Origin: Bartonella tamiae Th239
GTDB lineage: Bacteria; Pseudomonadota; Alphaproteobacteria; Rhizobiales; Rhizobiaceae
Reading direction: 5' to 3'
DNA: 64,000 nt
NCBI RefSeq assembly: GCF_000278275.1
Contig: NZ_JH725147.1
Location: forward strand, 244,288-308,287
A model generated the notes under the pieces. That model was not told the origin of the DNA, did no database searches, and saw nothing but the letters and a program-made list of their open reading frames with translations. Positions 36,741 through 46,723 of the stretch are shown here, in pieces. The stretch's first letter is position 1. The number at the start of each line of letters is the position of its first letter. The translations under genes and the position numbers were made by a program.

Positions 36741-37856
36741 ATGAATAAAGATGAGAGTGCTTCACGTCCACTACCTAAAAAAGGTATTATGGACATTACA
36801 GCCTATATTCCTGGATCAAGTGAAAATAAAAGTACCAAAACCTACCATAAGCTTTCATCAAACGAATCACCCTTTCCACCAAGCCCACGCGTTATTAAAG
36901 CCTATGAAGAGGCCGCCAAACATTTGGAACGCTATCCCGATGGATCTTCAAAACCTTTATTAAAAGCAATCAGTGATGTCACTAAATTGCCTATCGAAAA
37001 CCTTATGGCTGGAAATGGCTCTGATGATCTTTTAGGTCTTCTTGCAAATACTTATCTTAATTGCGGTGACGAAGGCATTATGACTGAACACGGTTTTAAT
37101 GTTTATGAAATACAAATACGTGGAGCAGCGGCACTACCAATCATTGTAAAAGAACATAATTGCCGCATCGATATTGATGCTATATTGCATGCTATAAATG
37201 AAAAAACAAAAATTGTTTTCATTGCCAATCCTGCTAATCCGACAGGAACGTATCTGACGCGGCAAGAGATAGAGCGCCTTCATGCAGGATTGCCAAGACA
37301 TGTCTTATTGGTACTTGATGGGGCGTATGCAGAATTTGTCACACAAGATGACTATGATGCTGGCATTGAACTTGTTAAAAACAATGAAAATGTTGTTATG
37401 ACACGGACATTTTCAAAAATTTATGGACTCGCAGGTTTGCGTATTGGCTGGCTCTATGCGCCTTTGCATGTCATTGATGCGCTCAATCGTATTCGCGGGG
37501 CATTTAACGTCAGTATACCCGCACAAGCAGCAGGGGCAAGCGCCGTTCATGATCATGAATTTTTGAAAAAAGCAATTGCCTATAATATCAAATGGCGTGA
37601 ATGGCTCAGTAATGAAATTATGCAGCTTGGCTTAAACGTTACGCCTTCTGTTACGAATTTTTTGCTTATCCATTTTTCTAATAATCCTGACAAGTCAGCA
37701 GCCCTTGCTGATGATTATCTTAAAACCAATGGCTATATTTTGCGTCGTGTTACTGGATACGGATTTCCTAATGCCTTGCGCCTTTCAATCGGATCCGAAG
37801 AAGCAAATCGCGGTTTTATTACTGCTCTAAAAGAATTTTTAAAGTTAAGAAAATGA
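36741..37856 (+). CDS. hisC: Histidinol-phosphate/aromatic aminotransferase
   Basis: This fold-type I aminotransferase (371 residues) has the HisC pattern: [16 protein letters not shown] near the N-terminus, [33 protein letters not shown] and the PLP lysine in [17 protein letters not shown]. Next to tyrC it most likely also transaminates prephenate, phenylpyruvate or 4-hydroxyphenylpyruvate, as in many alphaproteobacteria that carry a second hisC here. The ATG at 36741 was chosen because AAAGGA lies nine bases before it; an ATG at 36732 abuts that site. It overlaps tyrC by four bases. Confidence 0.9.
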   Translation: MNKDESASRPLPKKGIMDITAYIPGSSENKSTKTYHKLSSNESPFPPSPRVIKAYEEAAKHLERYPDGSSKPLLKAISDVTKLPIENLMAGNGSDDLLGLLANTYLNCGDEGIMTEHGFNVYEIQIRGAAALPIIVKEHNCRIDIDAILHAINEKTKIVFIANPANPTGTYLTRQEIERLHAGLPRHVLLVLDGAYAEFVTQDDYDAGIELVKNNENVVMTRTFSKIYGLAGLRIGWLYAPLHVIDALNRIRGAFNVSIPAQAAGASAVHDHEFLKKAIAYNIKWREWLSNEIMQLGLNVTPSVTNFLLIHFSNNPDKSAALADDYLKTNGYILRRVTGYGFPNALRLSIGSEEANRGFITALKEFLKLRK

Positions 37857-38782
37857 CTGAAATTAAATTTAAAAAAATCACACTTATCGGGATTGGACTG
37901 ATCGGATCATCTTTAGCCCGTATTATTAAAAAACAAAAACTCGCAGATCATATTATGATTGCCACGCGTCGCTTGGAAACTCTTGAACGAGCACGCGCGT
38001 TAAATTTAGGTGATGATTATACGACAGACAATGCTGAAGCTGTTAAAGACAGTGATCTTATTATTGTTTCTGTTCCTGTTGGTGCATCAGGTCAAGTCGC
38101 TAAAGATATTGCACCTTTTTTAAAACCCAACGCAATTGTTACAGATGTTGGATCTACAAAAACCTCTGTTATTAAACAAATGCAATCTGAATTGCCCAGT
38201 CATGTTCATTTTATTCCTGGTCATCCCATTGCAGGAACTGAATATTCTGGCCCTGATGCTGGATTTGCTAGCCTTTTTGAAAATCGTTGGTGCATTTTAA
38301 CCCCTTTGCCTGATACTAATAAAAAAGCACTTTCCAATCTTTCTCAATTTTGGGAAACATGCGGAGCAAAAATTGAACTTATGGATCCTGAACATCACGA
38401 TCTTGTTTTAGCAATTGTTTCACATCTCCCCCACTTAATCGCTTATAATATTGTTGGTACAGCAAGTGATCTCGAAAAGGTTACAAATTCAGAAGTAATT
38501 ACCTATTCTGCCTCTGGGTTTCGTGATTTTACACGTCTTGCTGCGTCTGACCCAACAATGTGGCGTGATGTTTGCCTGCATAATAAAGACGCTATTTTAG
38601 AAATGCTTGGTCGTTTTAGTGAAGATCTTGCATCTTTACAGCGGGCCATTCGCTGGGAAGATGGTGAGGCGCTTTTTAATTTGTTTAGCCGAACACGCGC
38701 CGTAAGGCGCACAATTATTGATGCTGGACAAGAGATTGATGCACCCGATTTTGGACGTCAAACCCCTCGTGATAAGCCATAA
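37853..38782 (+). CDS. tyrC: Prephenate/arogenate (cyclohexadienyl) dehydrogenase
   Basis: TyrC oxidatively decarboxylates prephenate or arogenate in tyrosine synthesis. The 309-residue protein has the NAD-binding motif [17 protein letters not shown], then [18 protein letters not shown], the active-site [28 protein letters not shown] and [17 protein letters not shown] with the catalytic His. It overlaps hisC by four bases, and the two form a tyrosine unit divergent from metX-metW. Confidence 0.92.
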   Translation: MTEIKFKKITLIGIGLIGSSLARIIKKQKLADHIMIATRRLETLERARALNLGDDYTTDNAEAVKDSDLIIVSVPVGASGQVAKDIAPFLKPNAIVTDVGSTKTSVIKQMQSELPSHVHFIPGHPIAGTEYSGPDAGFASLFENRWCILTPLPDTNKKALSNLSQFWETCGAKIELMDPEHHDLVLAIVSHLPHLIAYNIVGTASDLEKVTNSEVITYSASGFRDFTRLAASDPTMWRDVCLHNKDAILEMLGRFSEDLASLQRAIRWEDGEALFNLFSRTRAVRRTIIDAGQEIDAPDFGRQTPRDKP

Positions 38783-38918
38783 TTATGTTATACACTAAAG
38801 TTATCAGATCAAACAATTGAGTTTAAGCATTGACACAGATAGGCATAACGACAAACAAGAATCTTTAAATTCTATACATGATACATTCTATAAATAATCA
38901 ATCATTTAATGGATACAT

Positions 38919-39323
38919 TTATTCAGTTTTTTCAACTTTGTCTTTAATATCATGAATATGCGGTATATCTTCAGGACGATGAGGCAAAGTCTTGCGCGAT
39001 ATTTCACGCCAATTTTCTGTATGATCACGATGCATGGCAGCACGTGACAAAAGCATTAATGTCACAGGCGTGGTAACAAGAATGAAAAATGTTAATAAGA
39101 GTTCATGGATCACCAAACGATGCTCAATAAATGTTGAATATATCATTGAGGCAATAATAATACCGCCAACGCCCCAACTTGTCCCCAGTGTTGGCATATG
39201 CAATCTTTCATAAAAGGTTTTGGCACGTGTTAAACCAATTGCGCCAATCAATGTCAAAGCAGAACCCCATAATAAAAAGGTAACAATGATTATTGCTAAC
39301 CAAAGCGGTAAGTCTTCATTCAT
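38919..39323 (-). CDS. phaG: Cation/proton antiporter subunit G (Mrp/Pha)
   Basis: This 134-residue MnhG/PhaG family protein has three hydrophobic helices and the family segment IGAIGLTRAKTFYERLHMPTLGTSWGVGGIIIAS, followed by a hydrophilic C-terminal tail of about 35 residues. It is the last gene of the six-gene Mrp operon and overlaps phaF by four bases. The Mrp complex exchanges Na+ or K+ for protons and supports pH and salt homeostasis. Confidence 0.92.
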   Translation of the reverse strand: MNEDLPLWLAIIIVTFLLWGSALTLIGAIGLTRAKTFYERLHMPTLGTSWGVGGIIIASMIYSTFIEHRLVIHELLLTFFILVTTPVTLMLLSRAAMHRDHTENWREISRKTLPHRPEDIPHIHDIKDKVEKTE

Positions 39324-39601
39324 TCTATAACCTCTCCACGCATCAAAAATTTTGCTAAAGCAACACTGGAAACAAAGCCTAATAAGCCAATCACAAGACT
39401 CGCTTCATAGTAAATTGCCGTTCCTGACCTCATACCAAAGGTCAAAAATAACATCATGGTGGACACATAAAGCGTATCAAGCCCAACAACGCGGTCTTGC
39501 GCGCGCGGTCCTCTCATCAACCGCCAAAAAGCAAGAAACATTGCTATACCAAGACATAACTGGGCGAGGAGAATTCCCCAATAAAGGATAACACTACTCA
39601 T
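39320..39601 (-). CDS. phaF: Cation/proton antiporter subunit F (Mrp/Pha)
   Basis: The 93-residue protein has three membrane helices and the MnhF/PhaF signature FWRLMRGPRAQDRVVGLDTLYVSTMMLFLTFGMRSGTAIYYEASLVIGLLGFVSSVALAKFL. It overlaps both its neighbours (phaE upstream, phaG downstream) by four bases, so translation of the operon is tightly coupled. Confidence 0.93.
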   Translation of the reverse strand: MSSVILYWGILLAQLCLGIAMFLAFWRLMRGPRAQDRVVGLDTLYVSTMMLFLTFGMRSGTAIYYEASLVIGLLGFVSSVALAKFLMRGEVIE

Positions 39602-40083
39602 CTAAAAATCTCCAAAAGCAGGGCTTCATAACGATGTTTAATTAAATCTTGCCAGTACTTTTCGTCATGTAAATCAAGAACATGAACCAGCAATTCGCTG
39701 TTTTTACTGTCATAAGATACCCAAGCCGTTCCCGGTGTAGCTGTCATCACACATCCTAAAATAGCAAGACCCGTTGGACTTGTCATATCAAGCGATACAA
39801 TGATAAATCCAGATCCATGACCTTTTCGTTCTCCAAAAAGCGCGAGTCGTGCTACCGATAGGTTTGATAAGGTCACATCCCATAAAACGATAAAAAATAA
39901 TTGAATGATGGCAAACCAATTTTTAATATGCATTTTTTCTGGCTTAAGTCGCGACATGATCAAACCTGCAACACAACCAACACCTAATCCTAAAATGCCT
40001 TGCCCAATAGTAAAACCACTAAGCATCAACCACATTAAGAAAATTGACACCGTTAATAACGGATAAGGAAGAATTCGGGTCAT
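39598..40083 (-). CDS. phaE: Cation/proton antiporter subunit E (Mrp/Pha)
   Basis: The 161-residue MnhE/PhaE family protein has two N-terminal helices followed by a cytoplasmic ferredoxin-like part. SNLSVARLALFGERKGHGSGFIIVSLDMTSPTGLAILGCVMTATPGTAWVSYD and LLVHVLDLHDEKYWQDLIKHRYEALLLEIF are characteristic. It overlaps phaD and phaF by four bases each. Confidence 0.92.
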   Translation of the reverse strand: MTRILPYPLLTVSIFLMWLMLSGFTIGQGILGLGVGCVAGLIMSRLKPEKMHIKNWFAIIQLFFIVLWDVTLSNLSVARLALFGERKGHGSGFIIVSLDMTSPTGLAILGCVMTATPGTAWVSYDSKNSELLVHVLDLHDEKYWQDLIKHRYEALLLEIFR

Positions 40084-41702
40084 TGGTTCAATCCTCCCAT
40101 TATTTGAGTTTTATCAGACAAAACACTACCAATATAGTTTTGTGGATGATGCAATTGATTAGCAGCTTTATCCATATAATCAGCAACAGGACCTGCAGCG
40201 AGTGTCAATAAAAGACAAAGCGATAACAAACCAACAACGGGTACAATTTCAATCACTTGTACGCGCGGAACTTTACCCTCAATTGAAGCCCAAAATGTAC
40301 GGATACCTGTGCGTGTCATAGAAACAAGAGATGCAAAACCTGAAAGAACAACAAATGTTACAAAGACCCAATCCTGTATGCCAGGCAAATATCCATCAGC
40401 GTCCAAACCATTGGGATTAAAAACACCCGTAATCATCATAAATTTCGCAATAAATCCTGAAAAGGGTGGCATACCAATGATTAAAATGGCTGAAATACCA
40501 AAACAAGCACCCAATATTGCAAGCGTTGCTGGAATATAAGTCCCCACTTCATCTTCTGGTTTTTTCTCATCATCGCCGTAAAGCTCCATCGTCACAGCCA
40601 AAACATTTGCAGCCGTATCTTGTGTTCGCTCGACAAGTTCAACCAAAAGAAAAAATGCCGACAAAGCCATTGTTGATGAAAGCATATAAAATAATGCACC
40701 AGCTGTAAGCGAAGCATTACCTGTCCCAATAGCCGTTAATAAAGTTCCTGATGAAACAAGAACACTATAAGAGGCCAAACGCCCAAGACCCTGACTTGCA
40801 AGAACACCAATAAAACCAAATATCAGCGTCGCCAAACCACCATAAAACAGGACATCACTTCCAAATTGAGGAAATGGGGAACCACTCGCTCCAAATAAAA
40901 GCAAGACAAGGCGTAAAATAACGTAAATACCAACTTTACTTAAAATAGCAAAAATTGCCCCAACAGGAGCACTTACAACACTATAGGTTTGCGTGAGCCA
41001 AAAATTAAGCGGCCACATTCCTGCTTTTACCGCAAAAGCCAATCCTAGGATTGCAATTCCTGCTTCAAAAATGACTTTATCTTGTGCGGATACAAGTGAC
41101 AGCTTATCAGCTAAATCTGCCATATTCAGCGTTCCCGTCACGCCGTAAATTAAGGCAGCCCCAATGAGAAAAAATGATGAGGCAATAAGATTAATCACGA
41201 CATAATGCATGCCAGCACGAACGCGTGCCTGTCCCAAACCATGCAAGGCAAGAGCATAAGATGCTGTTAACATCACCTCAAAAAATACAAAGAGATTAAA
41301 TAAGTCTCCTGTTAAAAAAGCGCCATTAATACCAACCATGATAAATTGCATTAAGGCGTGAAAATTCGTACCAACCTTATGCCAATAGGCTAATGAAAAA
41401 ATAACAGCCCCCGCACCAAGAACGCTTGCTATGAAAAGCATCATTGCACTCAGACGATCAAGAACAAGTGTAATACCAAATGGTGCAGGCCAATTACCCA
41501 GCTGATAAACATCTGCTGCAGGCGACACTTCCACAGCTCTTGCTACAAGAATCATAGCGATAAGAACAAGAAGTCCCGAAGATATTAAACTAATGATAGA
41601 TTTTAATTGACGGCGTTTGTCACCATAAAACAATAAAAAAGCGCCTACCGCCATTGGCAATATAACAGGTAGAACCATTAAATGATGTAATAAATTCTCC
41701 AT
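40080..41702 (-). CDS. phaD: Cation/proton antiporter subunit D (Mrp/Pha)
   Basis: This 540-residue, roughly 14-helix protein is homologous to the proton-pumping NuoM/NuoN subunits of complex I. It has the conserved Glu in LFNLFVFFEVMLTASYALALHG and Lys residues in AVKAGMWPLNFWL and FAILSKVGIYVILR, which line the proton path. Its start overlaps the phaC stop codon by one base. The sequence is full length for MnhD/PhaD. Confidence 0.94.
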   Translation of the reverse strand: MENLLHHLMVLPVILPMAVGAFLLFYGDKRRQLKSIISLISSGLLVLIAMILVARAVEVSPAADVYQLGNWPAPFGITLVLDRLSAMMLFIASVLGAGAVIFSLAYWHKVGTNFHALMQFIMVGINGAFLTGDLFNLFVFFEVMLTASYALALHGLGQARVRAGMHYVVINLIASSFFLIGAALIYGVTGTLNMADLADKLSLVSAQDKVIFEAGIAILGLAFAVKAGMWPLNFWLTQTYSVVSAPVGAIFAILSKVGIYVILRLVLLLFGASGSPFPQFGSDVLFYGGLATLIFGFIGVLASQGLGRLASYSVLVSSGTLLTAIGTGNASLTAGALFYMLSSTMALSAFFLLVELVERTQDTAANVLAVTMELYGDDEKKPEDEVGTYIPATLAILGACFGISAILIIGMPPFSGFIAKFMMITGVFNPNGLDADGYLPGIQDWVFVTFVVLSGFASLVSMTRTGIRTFWASIEGKVPRVQVIEIVPVVGLLSLCLLLTLAAGPVADYMDKAANQLHHPQNYIGSVLSDKTQIMGGLNQ

Positions 41703-42043
41703 TATTGACGCTCCCGCCCATCAACATGATCAGAGCCTGTTAGACCACGTGATACGAGAAGAATAACAAGAAAAAGAGCCGTCGTTGCAAAACCAATAAC
41801 AATAGCCGTAAGGACCAATGCCTGAGGAAGTGGATCAGCATAATTACCGGGATTGATTGGACCCGATGGATCAACAATGGGTGCCGCATTGCTCCGCGGG
41901 CGGCTCATGGAAAATATAAAGAGATTAACCGCGTAAGAGATAAGCGACAAACCCAAAATGACTTGAAATGTACGAGGGCGCAAGATAAGCCAAATGCCAG
42001 ATGCGGCAAAAATACCAATGCCCAGAGAAAGCACAATTTCCAT
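41702..42043 (-). CDS. phaC: Cation/proton antiporter subunit C (Mrp/Pha)
   Basis: The 113-residue three-helix protein is homologous to NuoK. It contains GIWLILRPRTFQVILGLSLISYAVNLFIF and DPLPQALVLTAIVIGFATTALFLVILL. It overlaps phaAB by one base (TAATG) and phaD by one base. The symbol phaC here means antiporter subunit C, not the polyhydroxyalkanoate synthase of the same name. Confidence 0.93.
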   Translation of the reverse strand: MEIVLSLGIGIFAASGIWLILRPRTFQVILGLSLISYAVNLFIFSMSRPRSNAAPIVDPSGPINPGNYADPLPQALVLTAIVIGFATTALFLVILLVSRGLTGSDHVDGRERQ

Positions 42044-44973
42044 TAGCGTTTCTCCTCTTTTACCAATTTAACAATATTTTTCTTTCCTACACGATATTGG
42101 CGAATAGATTGGTGGGCTATTGCAATCAGCATGAGAACTGTGGCACCAACTACAAGCGAAAACACACCAAGATCAAACAATAATGCCGTAGCCGTTGGCA
42201 TTTTTCCTACAAAAGGAATCTCTGTATATTGGAAATAAGACGTTAGGAACGGATAACCAAAAAGCCAAGATCCAATACCCGTCGCAATAGCCATTAATAA
42301 GCCAAATCCAATCCAGCGTAACGGTAAAACCGTTAAATGGTTTTCAACCCAACGCGTACCAGAGGCAACATATTGCACAATAAAACCAATCGCCATCGTG
42401 ACACCAGCTGCAAAACCACCGCCTGGAAGATCATGTCCACGGACAAAGAAATAAACCGCTAGCGCCATAATAACTGGAAATAACCAATGCATAACAACGC
42501 TTGGAACAATAAGATAATCAGAGACTGTATCTCCAACTTCTCTATCAGGATGAGCAGCATCAAAAGCTGTTTGCAAACGCTGCTGTGAAGGTGCTCCTAT
42601 ACTCTCAACGGCTGGGCGAAAACGTCTCAACAGTGCAAAAACTGTGAGAGCAACAATGCCTAAAACCGTGATTTCCCCAATCGTATCAAAACTACGAAAA
42701 TCAACCAAAAGAACATTGACGACATTGGTTCCACCAGCATCAGAATAAGCATGTGTAAGGAAGAAATCTGAAATTGTTTGTCCTTGCGGACGCGTCATAA
42801 TGGCATAGGATAACCAAGCCAGTCCACCGCCGCCCAAAAGAGCGATTGTCAGATCGCGTCCACGACGCATAATCGCCAAAAATCCAGAAGAAAATTTTTC
42901 TTGTGCCTGCCAACGTTTTGGCAACCAACGCAAACCCAAAAGCAAGAGAACTGTTGTCACCACTTCTACGACCAATTGTGTAAGCGCAAGATCAGGCGCA
43001 GATAACCACAAAAACGTCGCACATGTCATAAGACCTGCACCACCCAAAAACATGAGCGAGGCCAGTCTATGATATTTTGCCTGCCATGCCACAGCAATTG
43101 CACAACTTGCCCCAATAATCCAAATAATGGCAAAAGGAATATCAAGAGGAAATAACGGTAATGAACCTTGGTGAATAAGCCCACTTTGCCAAATTAAAAG
43201 AATAATAGCCAAAATAGCAGACAATACTACCCATCGCACCTGAACTTGCAAACGCCTTGTTGACAAAAAAGCCTCAGCCGTTCGAGCCCATTGCCAAGAA
43301 ATTGTCACCAATACACGATCAAAAATACGCTGACCTTTCCAATGTTTAAAAAATAAAGGGCCATCATCACGAGAACGCAAATATTGACGCGCAAAAACAT
43401 AAAGTAAAATACCACCAACAATAGCAATCATACTCATGATAAGCGGTGTATCCAATCCATGCCATAACGCCAAACTATAATGAGGAGTTGCTGCACCCAA
43501 AACCGATACAACTGCATTATGAAGAATAGGACCCACTGTAAAATTTGGAAAGATCCCAACAACCAAACACAAAAATACCAAAAATTCGACAGGAAAACGC
43601 ATAAAATGAGGAGGTTCATGTGGCGTTTTTGGTAAATCGCGCGGCTTCGCACCGAAAAACACACCATGGATAAAACGTACAGAATAAGTAACACTAAAAA
43701 GACTTGCTAAAGTTGCAATATAGGGCGTTGCAATATCTAACCATGACTCCATATGCGTTTCGACCGTTTCAGCAAAAAACATTTCCTTTGATAAAAAACC
43801 ATTCAACAAAGGAACACCTGCCATAGCGGCACTGGCCACAAGCGCCAAGGTTCCAGTAATTGGCATATATCGGAAAAGACCAGACAATTTTCGCATATCA
43901 CGGGTGCCCGTTTCATGGTCAATAATGCCTGCTGCCATAAATAATGAGGCTTTAAAAGTCGCATGATTGGCCATATGAAAAATAGCAGCAACGCAAGCAA
44001 GCGGACTACCAAGGCTTAAAAGAGTAGTTATCAATCCAAGATGACTAATGGTCGAATATGCTAGCAATCCTTTTAAGTCTTGTTGGAACATCGCAAAATA
44101 AGCACCGATCAATAAGGTTGTTAACCCTGCCAATCCAACAATCCAAAACCATGCTTCAGTGCCTGCCAAAACTGGCCAAAAACGCACCAATAAAAACACA
44201 CCGGCTTTAACCATTGTTGCTGAATGCAAATAAGCAGAGACAGGTGTTGGGGCAGACATGGCATTAGGCAACCAAAAATGAAAAGGAAATTGTGCGCTTT
44301 TTGTTAATGCACCTAAAAGAATACAAATCAAAGCAGGAATATAAAGAGGGCTTGAACGAATGATTGAACCTGACTTTAAAACCACATCCAGATCATAACT
44401 GCCCACGATATGACCGATAATTAAAACACCAACAAGAAGTGTAAACCCCCCAAGACCTGTAATTGTTAATGCCATGCGTGCGCCATCACGCGCGCCAGAA
44501 TTATGATACCAATAACCAATAAGTAAAAATGAGAAAATACTTGTCAATTCCCAAAAAATTACGAGAAGGACAATGTTACCTGACAATACCATGCCCATCA
44601 TGGAACCCATGAAAGCTAAGAAAAAAGAAAAAAAGCGTGGAACAGGATCCGCTGGATCCATATAATAACGTGCATAGACAACTACAAGCAACCCGATACC
44701 TGTAATCAGAAGAGAAAAAAGCCACGCCAGCCCATCAAGCCGAAGAGTAAAATTTAGTCCCCATTCCGGCAACCAAGAAATATCAAGGCGTACACTATTC
44801 CCATCATTAATTGCAGGATAGAGCATGATTGTAAAAAGCAACCCAACAAGCGCAACAGCACCTGCAAACCACGCTTCATTATTCTTGGCTGTCGATCGGA
44901 AAAAACCGATAACAGCACTGCCGACAAAGGGAAGGATTACCAGCAAGATCAACATTGCTTCCCGTGTTGTCAT
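42043..44973 (-). CDS. phaAB: Cation/proton antiporter fused subunit A/B (Mrp/Pha)
   Basis: This 976-residue membrane protein fuses MnhA and MnhB, the defining trait of group 2 (Pha-type) Mrp systems. Residues 1 to about 770 are the NuoL-like A part, with LLVIFWELTSIFSFLLIGYW (Glu), LTKSAQFPFHFWLPNAMSAPTPVSAYLHSATMVKAGVFLL (Lys, His) and a C-terminal NuoJ-like region with LLLVDFRSFDTIGEITVLGI. The last 150 residues are MnhB: DYLIVPSVVMHWLFPVIMALAVYFFVRGHDLPGGGFAAGVTMAIGF. The ATG follows GGTGGAT by six bases. It opens the operon phaAB-C-D-E-F-G. Confidence 0.95.
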   Translation of the reverse strand: MTTREAMLILLVILPFVGSAVIGFFRSTAKNNEAWFAGAVALVGLLFTIMLYPAINDGNSVRLDISWLPEWGLNFTLRLDGLAWLFSLLITGIGLLVVVYARYYMDPADPVPRFFSFFLAFMGSMMGMVLSGNIVLLVIFWELTSIFSFLLIGYWYHNSGARDGARMALTITGLGGFTLLVGVLIIGHIVGSYDLDVVLKSGSIIRSSPLYIPALICILLGALTKSAQFPFHFWLPNAMSAPTPVSAYLHSATMVKAGVFLLVRFWPVLAGTEAWFWIVGLAGLTTLLIGAYFAMFQQDLKGLLAYSTISHLGLITTLLSLGSPLACVAAIFHMANHATFKASLFMAAGIIDHETGTRDMRKLSGLFRYMPITGTLALVASAAMAGVPLLNGFLSKEMFFAETVETHMESWLDIATPYIATLASLFSVTYSVRFIHGVFFGAKPRDLPKTPHEPPHFMRFPVEFLVFLCLVVGIFPNFTVGPILHNAVVSVLGAATPHYSLALWHGLDTPLIMSMIAIVGGILLYVFARQYLRSRDDGPLFFKHWKGQRIFDRVLVTISWQWARTAEAFLSTRRLQVQVRWVVLSAILAIILLIWQSGLIHQGSLPLFPLDIPFAIIWIIGASCAIAVAWQAKYHRLASLMFLGGAGLMTCATFLWLSAPDLALTQLVVEVVTTVLLLLGLRWLPKRWQAQEKFSSGFLAIMRRGRDLTIALLGGGGLAWLSYAIMTRPQGQTISDFFLTHAYSDAGGTNVVNVLLVDFRSFDTIGEITVLGIVALTVFALLRRFRPAVESIGAPSQQRLQTAFDAAHPDREVGDTVSDYLIVPSVVMHWLFPVIMALAVYFFVRGHDLPGGGFAAGVTMAIGFIVQYVASGTRWVENHLTVLPLRWIGFGLLMAIATGIGSWLFGYPFLTSYFQYTEIPFVGKMPTATALLFDLGVFSLVVGATVLMLIAIAHQSIRQYRVGKKNIVKLVKEEKR

Positions 44974-45562
44974 TATTTATCCACCATCTTCATTTTGTTT
45001 TTTTATTATATAGAGCACATCAGACAAATCAAAAGTGCCTTCATAAGCCATATTGAACGGCTTCCACTATAAAGCACAAGTCTTTTCATATATTTAATTG
45101 CAAAAAAATAAGTTTTCCAGAGTTTACAAAATAAATACGTCGTTTGTTAATCCTTAAAATAAAATTTTAAATTTGAAATCATCATAAGCAGAACCTCTTT
45201 TTGAAATCATTGATCACATAAAATTATCAAAAAATCTTAACCTTTTTTATCATCAATAATTTTATACAAACTGGCTTTGCATAAGTAAAAATCATAATTT
45301 TTTTATGAAGACATTTCATCAATACAAGTCATATTATCTCTAAAAATAACGAAAAACATCATAGTAATTTTTCATCTGTCGTAATTTTGAACACCATAAC
45401 ACCATTGTTAAAGTGTTCGTACAAAAAGACAAAATTTGATTATTCAAGTAATTTAATGATAAAATCAATTTGCGCATGCGCGCATCGTTTTTATTTTATA
45501 TCTTTGAAAAATATATAACCTATCTTACGTCATTATAATCCTGCGAATTTAGAGATAAACCA
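44974..45562. other. Long AT-rich divergent intergenic region
   Basis: These 589 bases lie between the divergent Mrp operon and the polyamine genes and must hold both promoters. A TATAAT at 45534-45539 is a likely -10 element for nspC. A GC-rich alternating block (TGCGCATGCGCGCA, about 45473-45486) stands out from the AT-rich surroundings. I find no credible gene or known RNA motif. Confidence 0.5.
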
Positions 45563-46660
45563 ATGCTGCAAACACCTTATTATCTAATCGACAAATCAAA
45601 ATTGTTGCGGAATATGGAAACCATCGCGCGCTTGCGCGATTTATCAGGAGCCAAAGCGCTTCTAGCACTGAAATGTTTTGCAACATGGGGTGTCTTCGAC
45701 ATGATGGCTGATTATATGGATGGAACAACATCATCGTCGCTATATGAATTGCATTTAGGACGAGAAAAATTTGGCAAAGAAGCTCACGCATATTCCGTCG
45801 CTTGGGCTGATTATGAAATTGATGAAGCTCTTTCTTATGCCGATAAAATCATTTTTAATTCGATTGGACAATTACAAAAATTTGAAAAAAAATCACGCAA
45901 CAAAATCCGCGGTTTACGTTTAAATCCTGGCTTAAGCTCTTCTAGTTTTGATCTTGCTGATCCCTCCCGACCTTTTAGTCGTCTGGGTGAATGGAATGCA
46001 AAAGAAATTGAAAATATTTTGTCAATCATTAATGGCTTTATGATTCATAATAACTGTGAAAATGATAATTTTACACTTTTTGATGATATGCTTTCCAATA
46101 TTGAAACAAAATTCGGTCAACTTTTTAAACATGTGGATTGGATCAGCCTTGGCGGCGGCATTCATTTTACTGGTGAGAATTATCCACTTGAACTCTTTGC
46201 AGATAGGTTAAAACGTTTTTCTGACGATTATAATGTAACTGTTTATCTTGAACCCGGCGAAGCCTCCATTACCCAAAGCACAACTCTTGAAGTCAGTGTT
46301 TTAGATACGCTTCATAATGGTAAAGATTTAGCGATTGTTGATAGTTCAATTGAAGCGCATATGCTGGATTTATTAATCTATCGAGAAAATGCAAAACTTT
46401 TACCAAATGCGGGACATTATGAAATCATGGTTTGTGGCAAATCATGTCTTGCAGGTGATATTTTTGGAACATTTCAATTTCCTGAAAAATTGAAAATTGG
46501 CGATCGCCTATCTTTTCAAGATGCGGGCGGTTATACTATGGTAAAGAAAAATTGGTTTAACGGTGTTAATATGCCAGCAATTGCGATAAAAGAATTTGAT
46601 GGTACAATTCATATTCAACGCGAATTTGGATATCAAGATTATAAAGATGCACTGTCTTAA
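45563..46660 (+). CDS. nspC: Carboxynorspermidine/carboxyspermidine decarboxylase
   Basis: NspC removes the carboxyl from carboxy(nor)spermidine to give (nor)spermidine. The 365-residue fold-type III PLP enzyme starts TPYYLIDKSKLLRNME, followed by the PLP lysine in LLALKCFATWGVFDMM. Other motifs are RLNPGLSSSSFDLADPSRPFSRLGEW, WISLGGGIHFTGENYPLE, YLEPGEA, VCGKSCLAGDIFG and QDAGGYTMVKKNWFNG, all diagnostic of this branch rather than diaminopimelate or arginine decarboxylase. It is cotranscribed with the dehydrogenase gene 63 bases downstream. Confidence 0.93.
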   Translation: MLQTPYYLIDKSKLLRNMETIARLRDLSGAKALLALKCFATWGVFDMMADYMDGTTSSSLYELHLGREKFGKEAHAYSVAWADYEIDEALSYADKIIFNSIGQLQKFEKKSRNKIRGLRLNPGLSSSSFDLADPSRPFSRLGEWNAKEIENILSIINGFMIHNNCENDNFTLFDDMLSNIETKFGQLFKHVDWISLGGGIHFTGENYPLELFADRLKRFSDDYNVTVYLEPGEASITQSTTLEVSVLDTLHNGKDLAIVDSSIEAHMLDLLIYRENAKLLPNAGHYEIMVCGKSCLAGDIFGTFQFPEKLKIGDRLSFQDAGGYTMVKKNWFNGVNMPAIAIKEFDGTIHIQREFGYQDYKDALS

Positions 46661-46723
46661 ACCTATAACTTTACTATAACAAACATCACATAAAATAAAC
46701 GTAATAAAGGAGGCAACCGATCA

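Noticed and set aside
42043..44973. Frameshift or erroneous fusion in the antiporter A subunit
   Set aside because: The A+B fusion is the normal state of group 2 (PhaAB) Mrp systems, and the frame is continuous with clear MnhB sequence at the end.
44974..45562. Search for hidden genes or an integrated element in the long AT-rich gap
   Set aside because: No open frame with a ribosome site, no terminal repeats, no tRNA-linked direct repeats and no transposase fragments were seen here or in the gap at 61052-61619.
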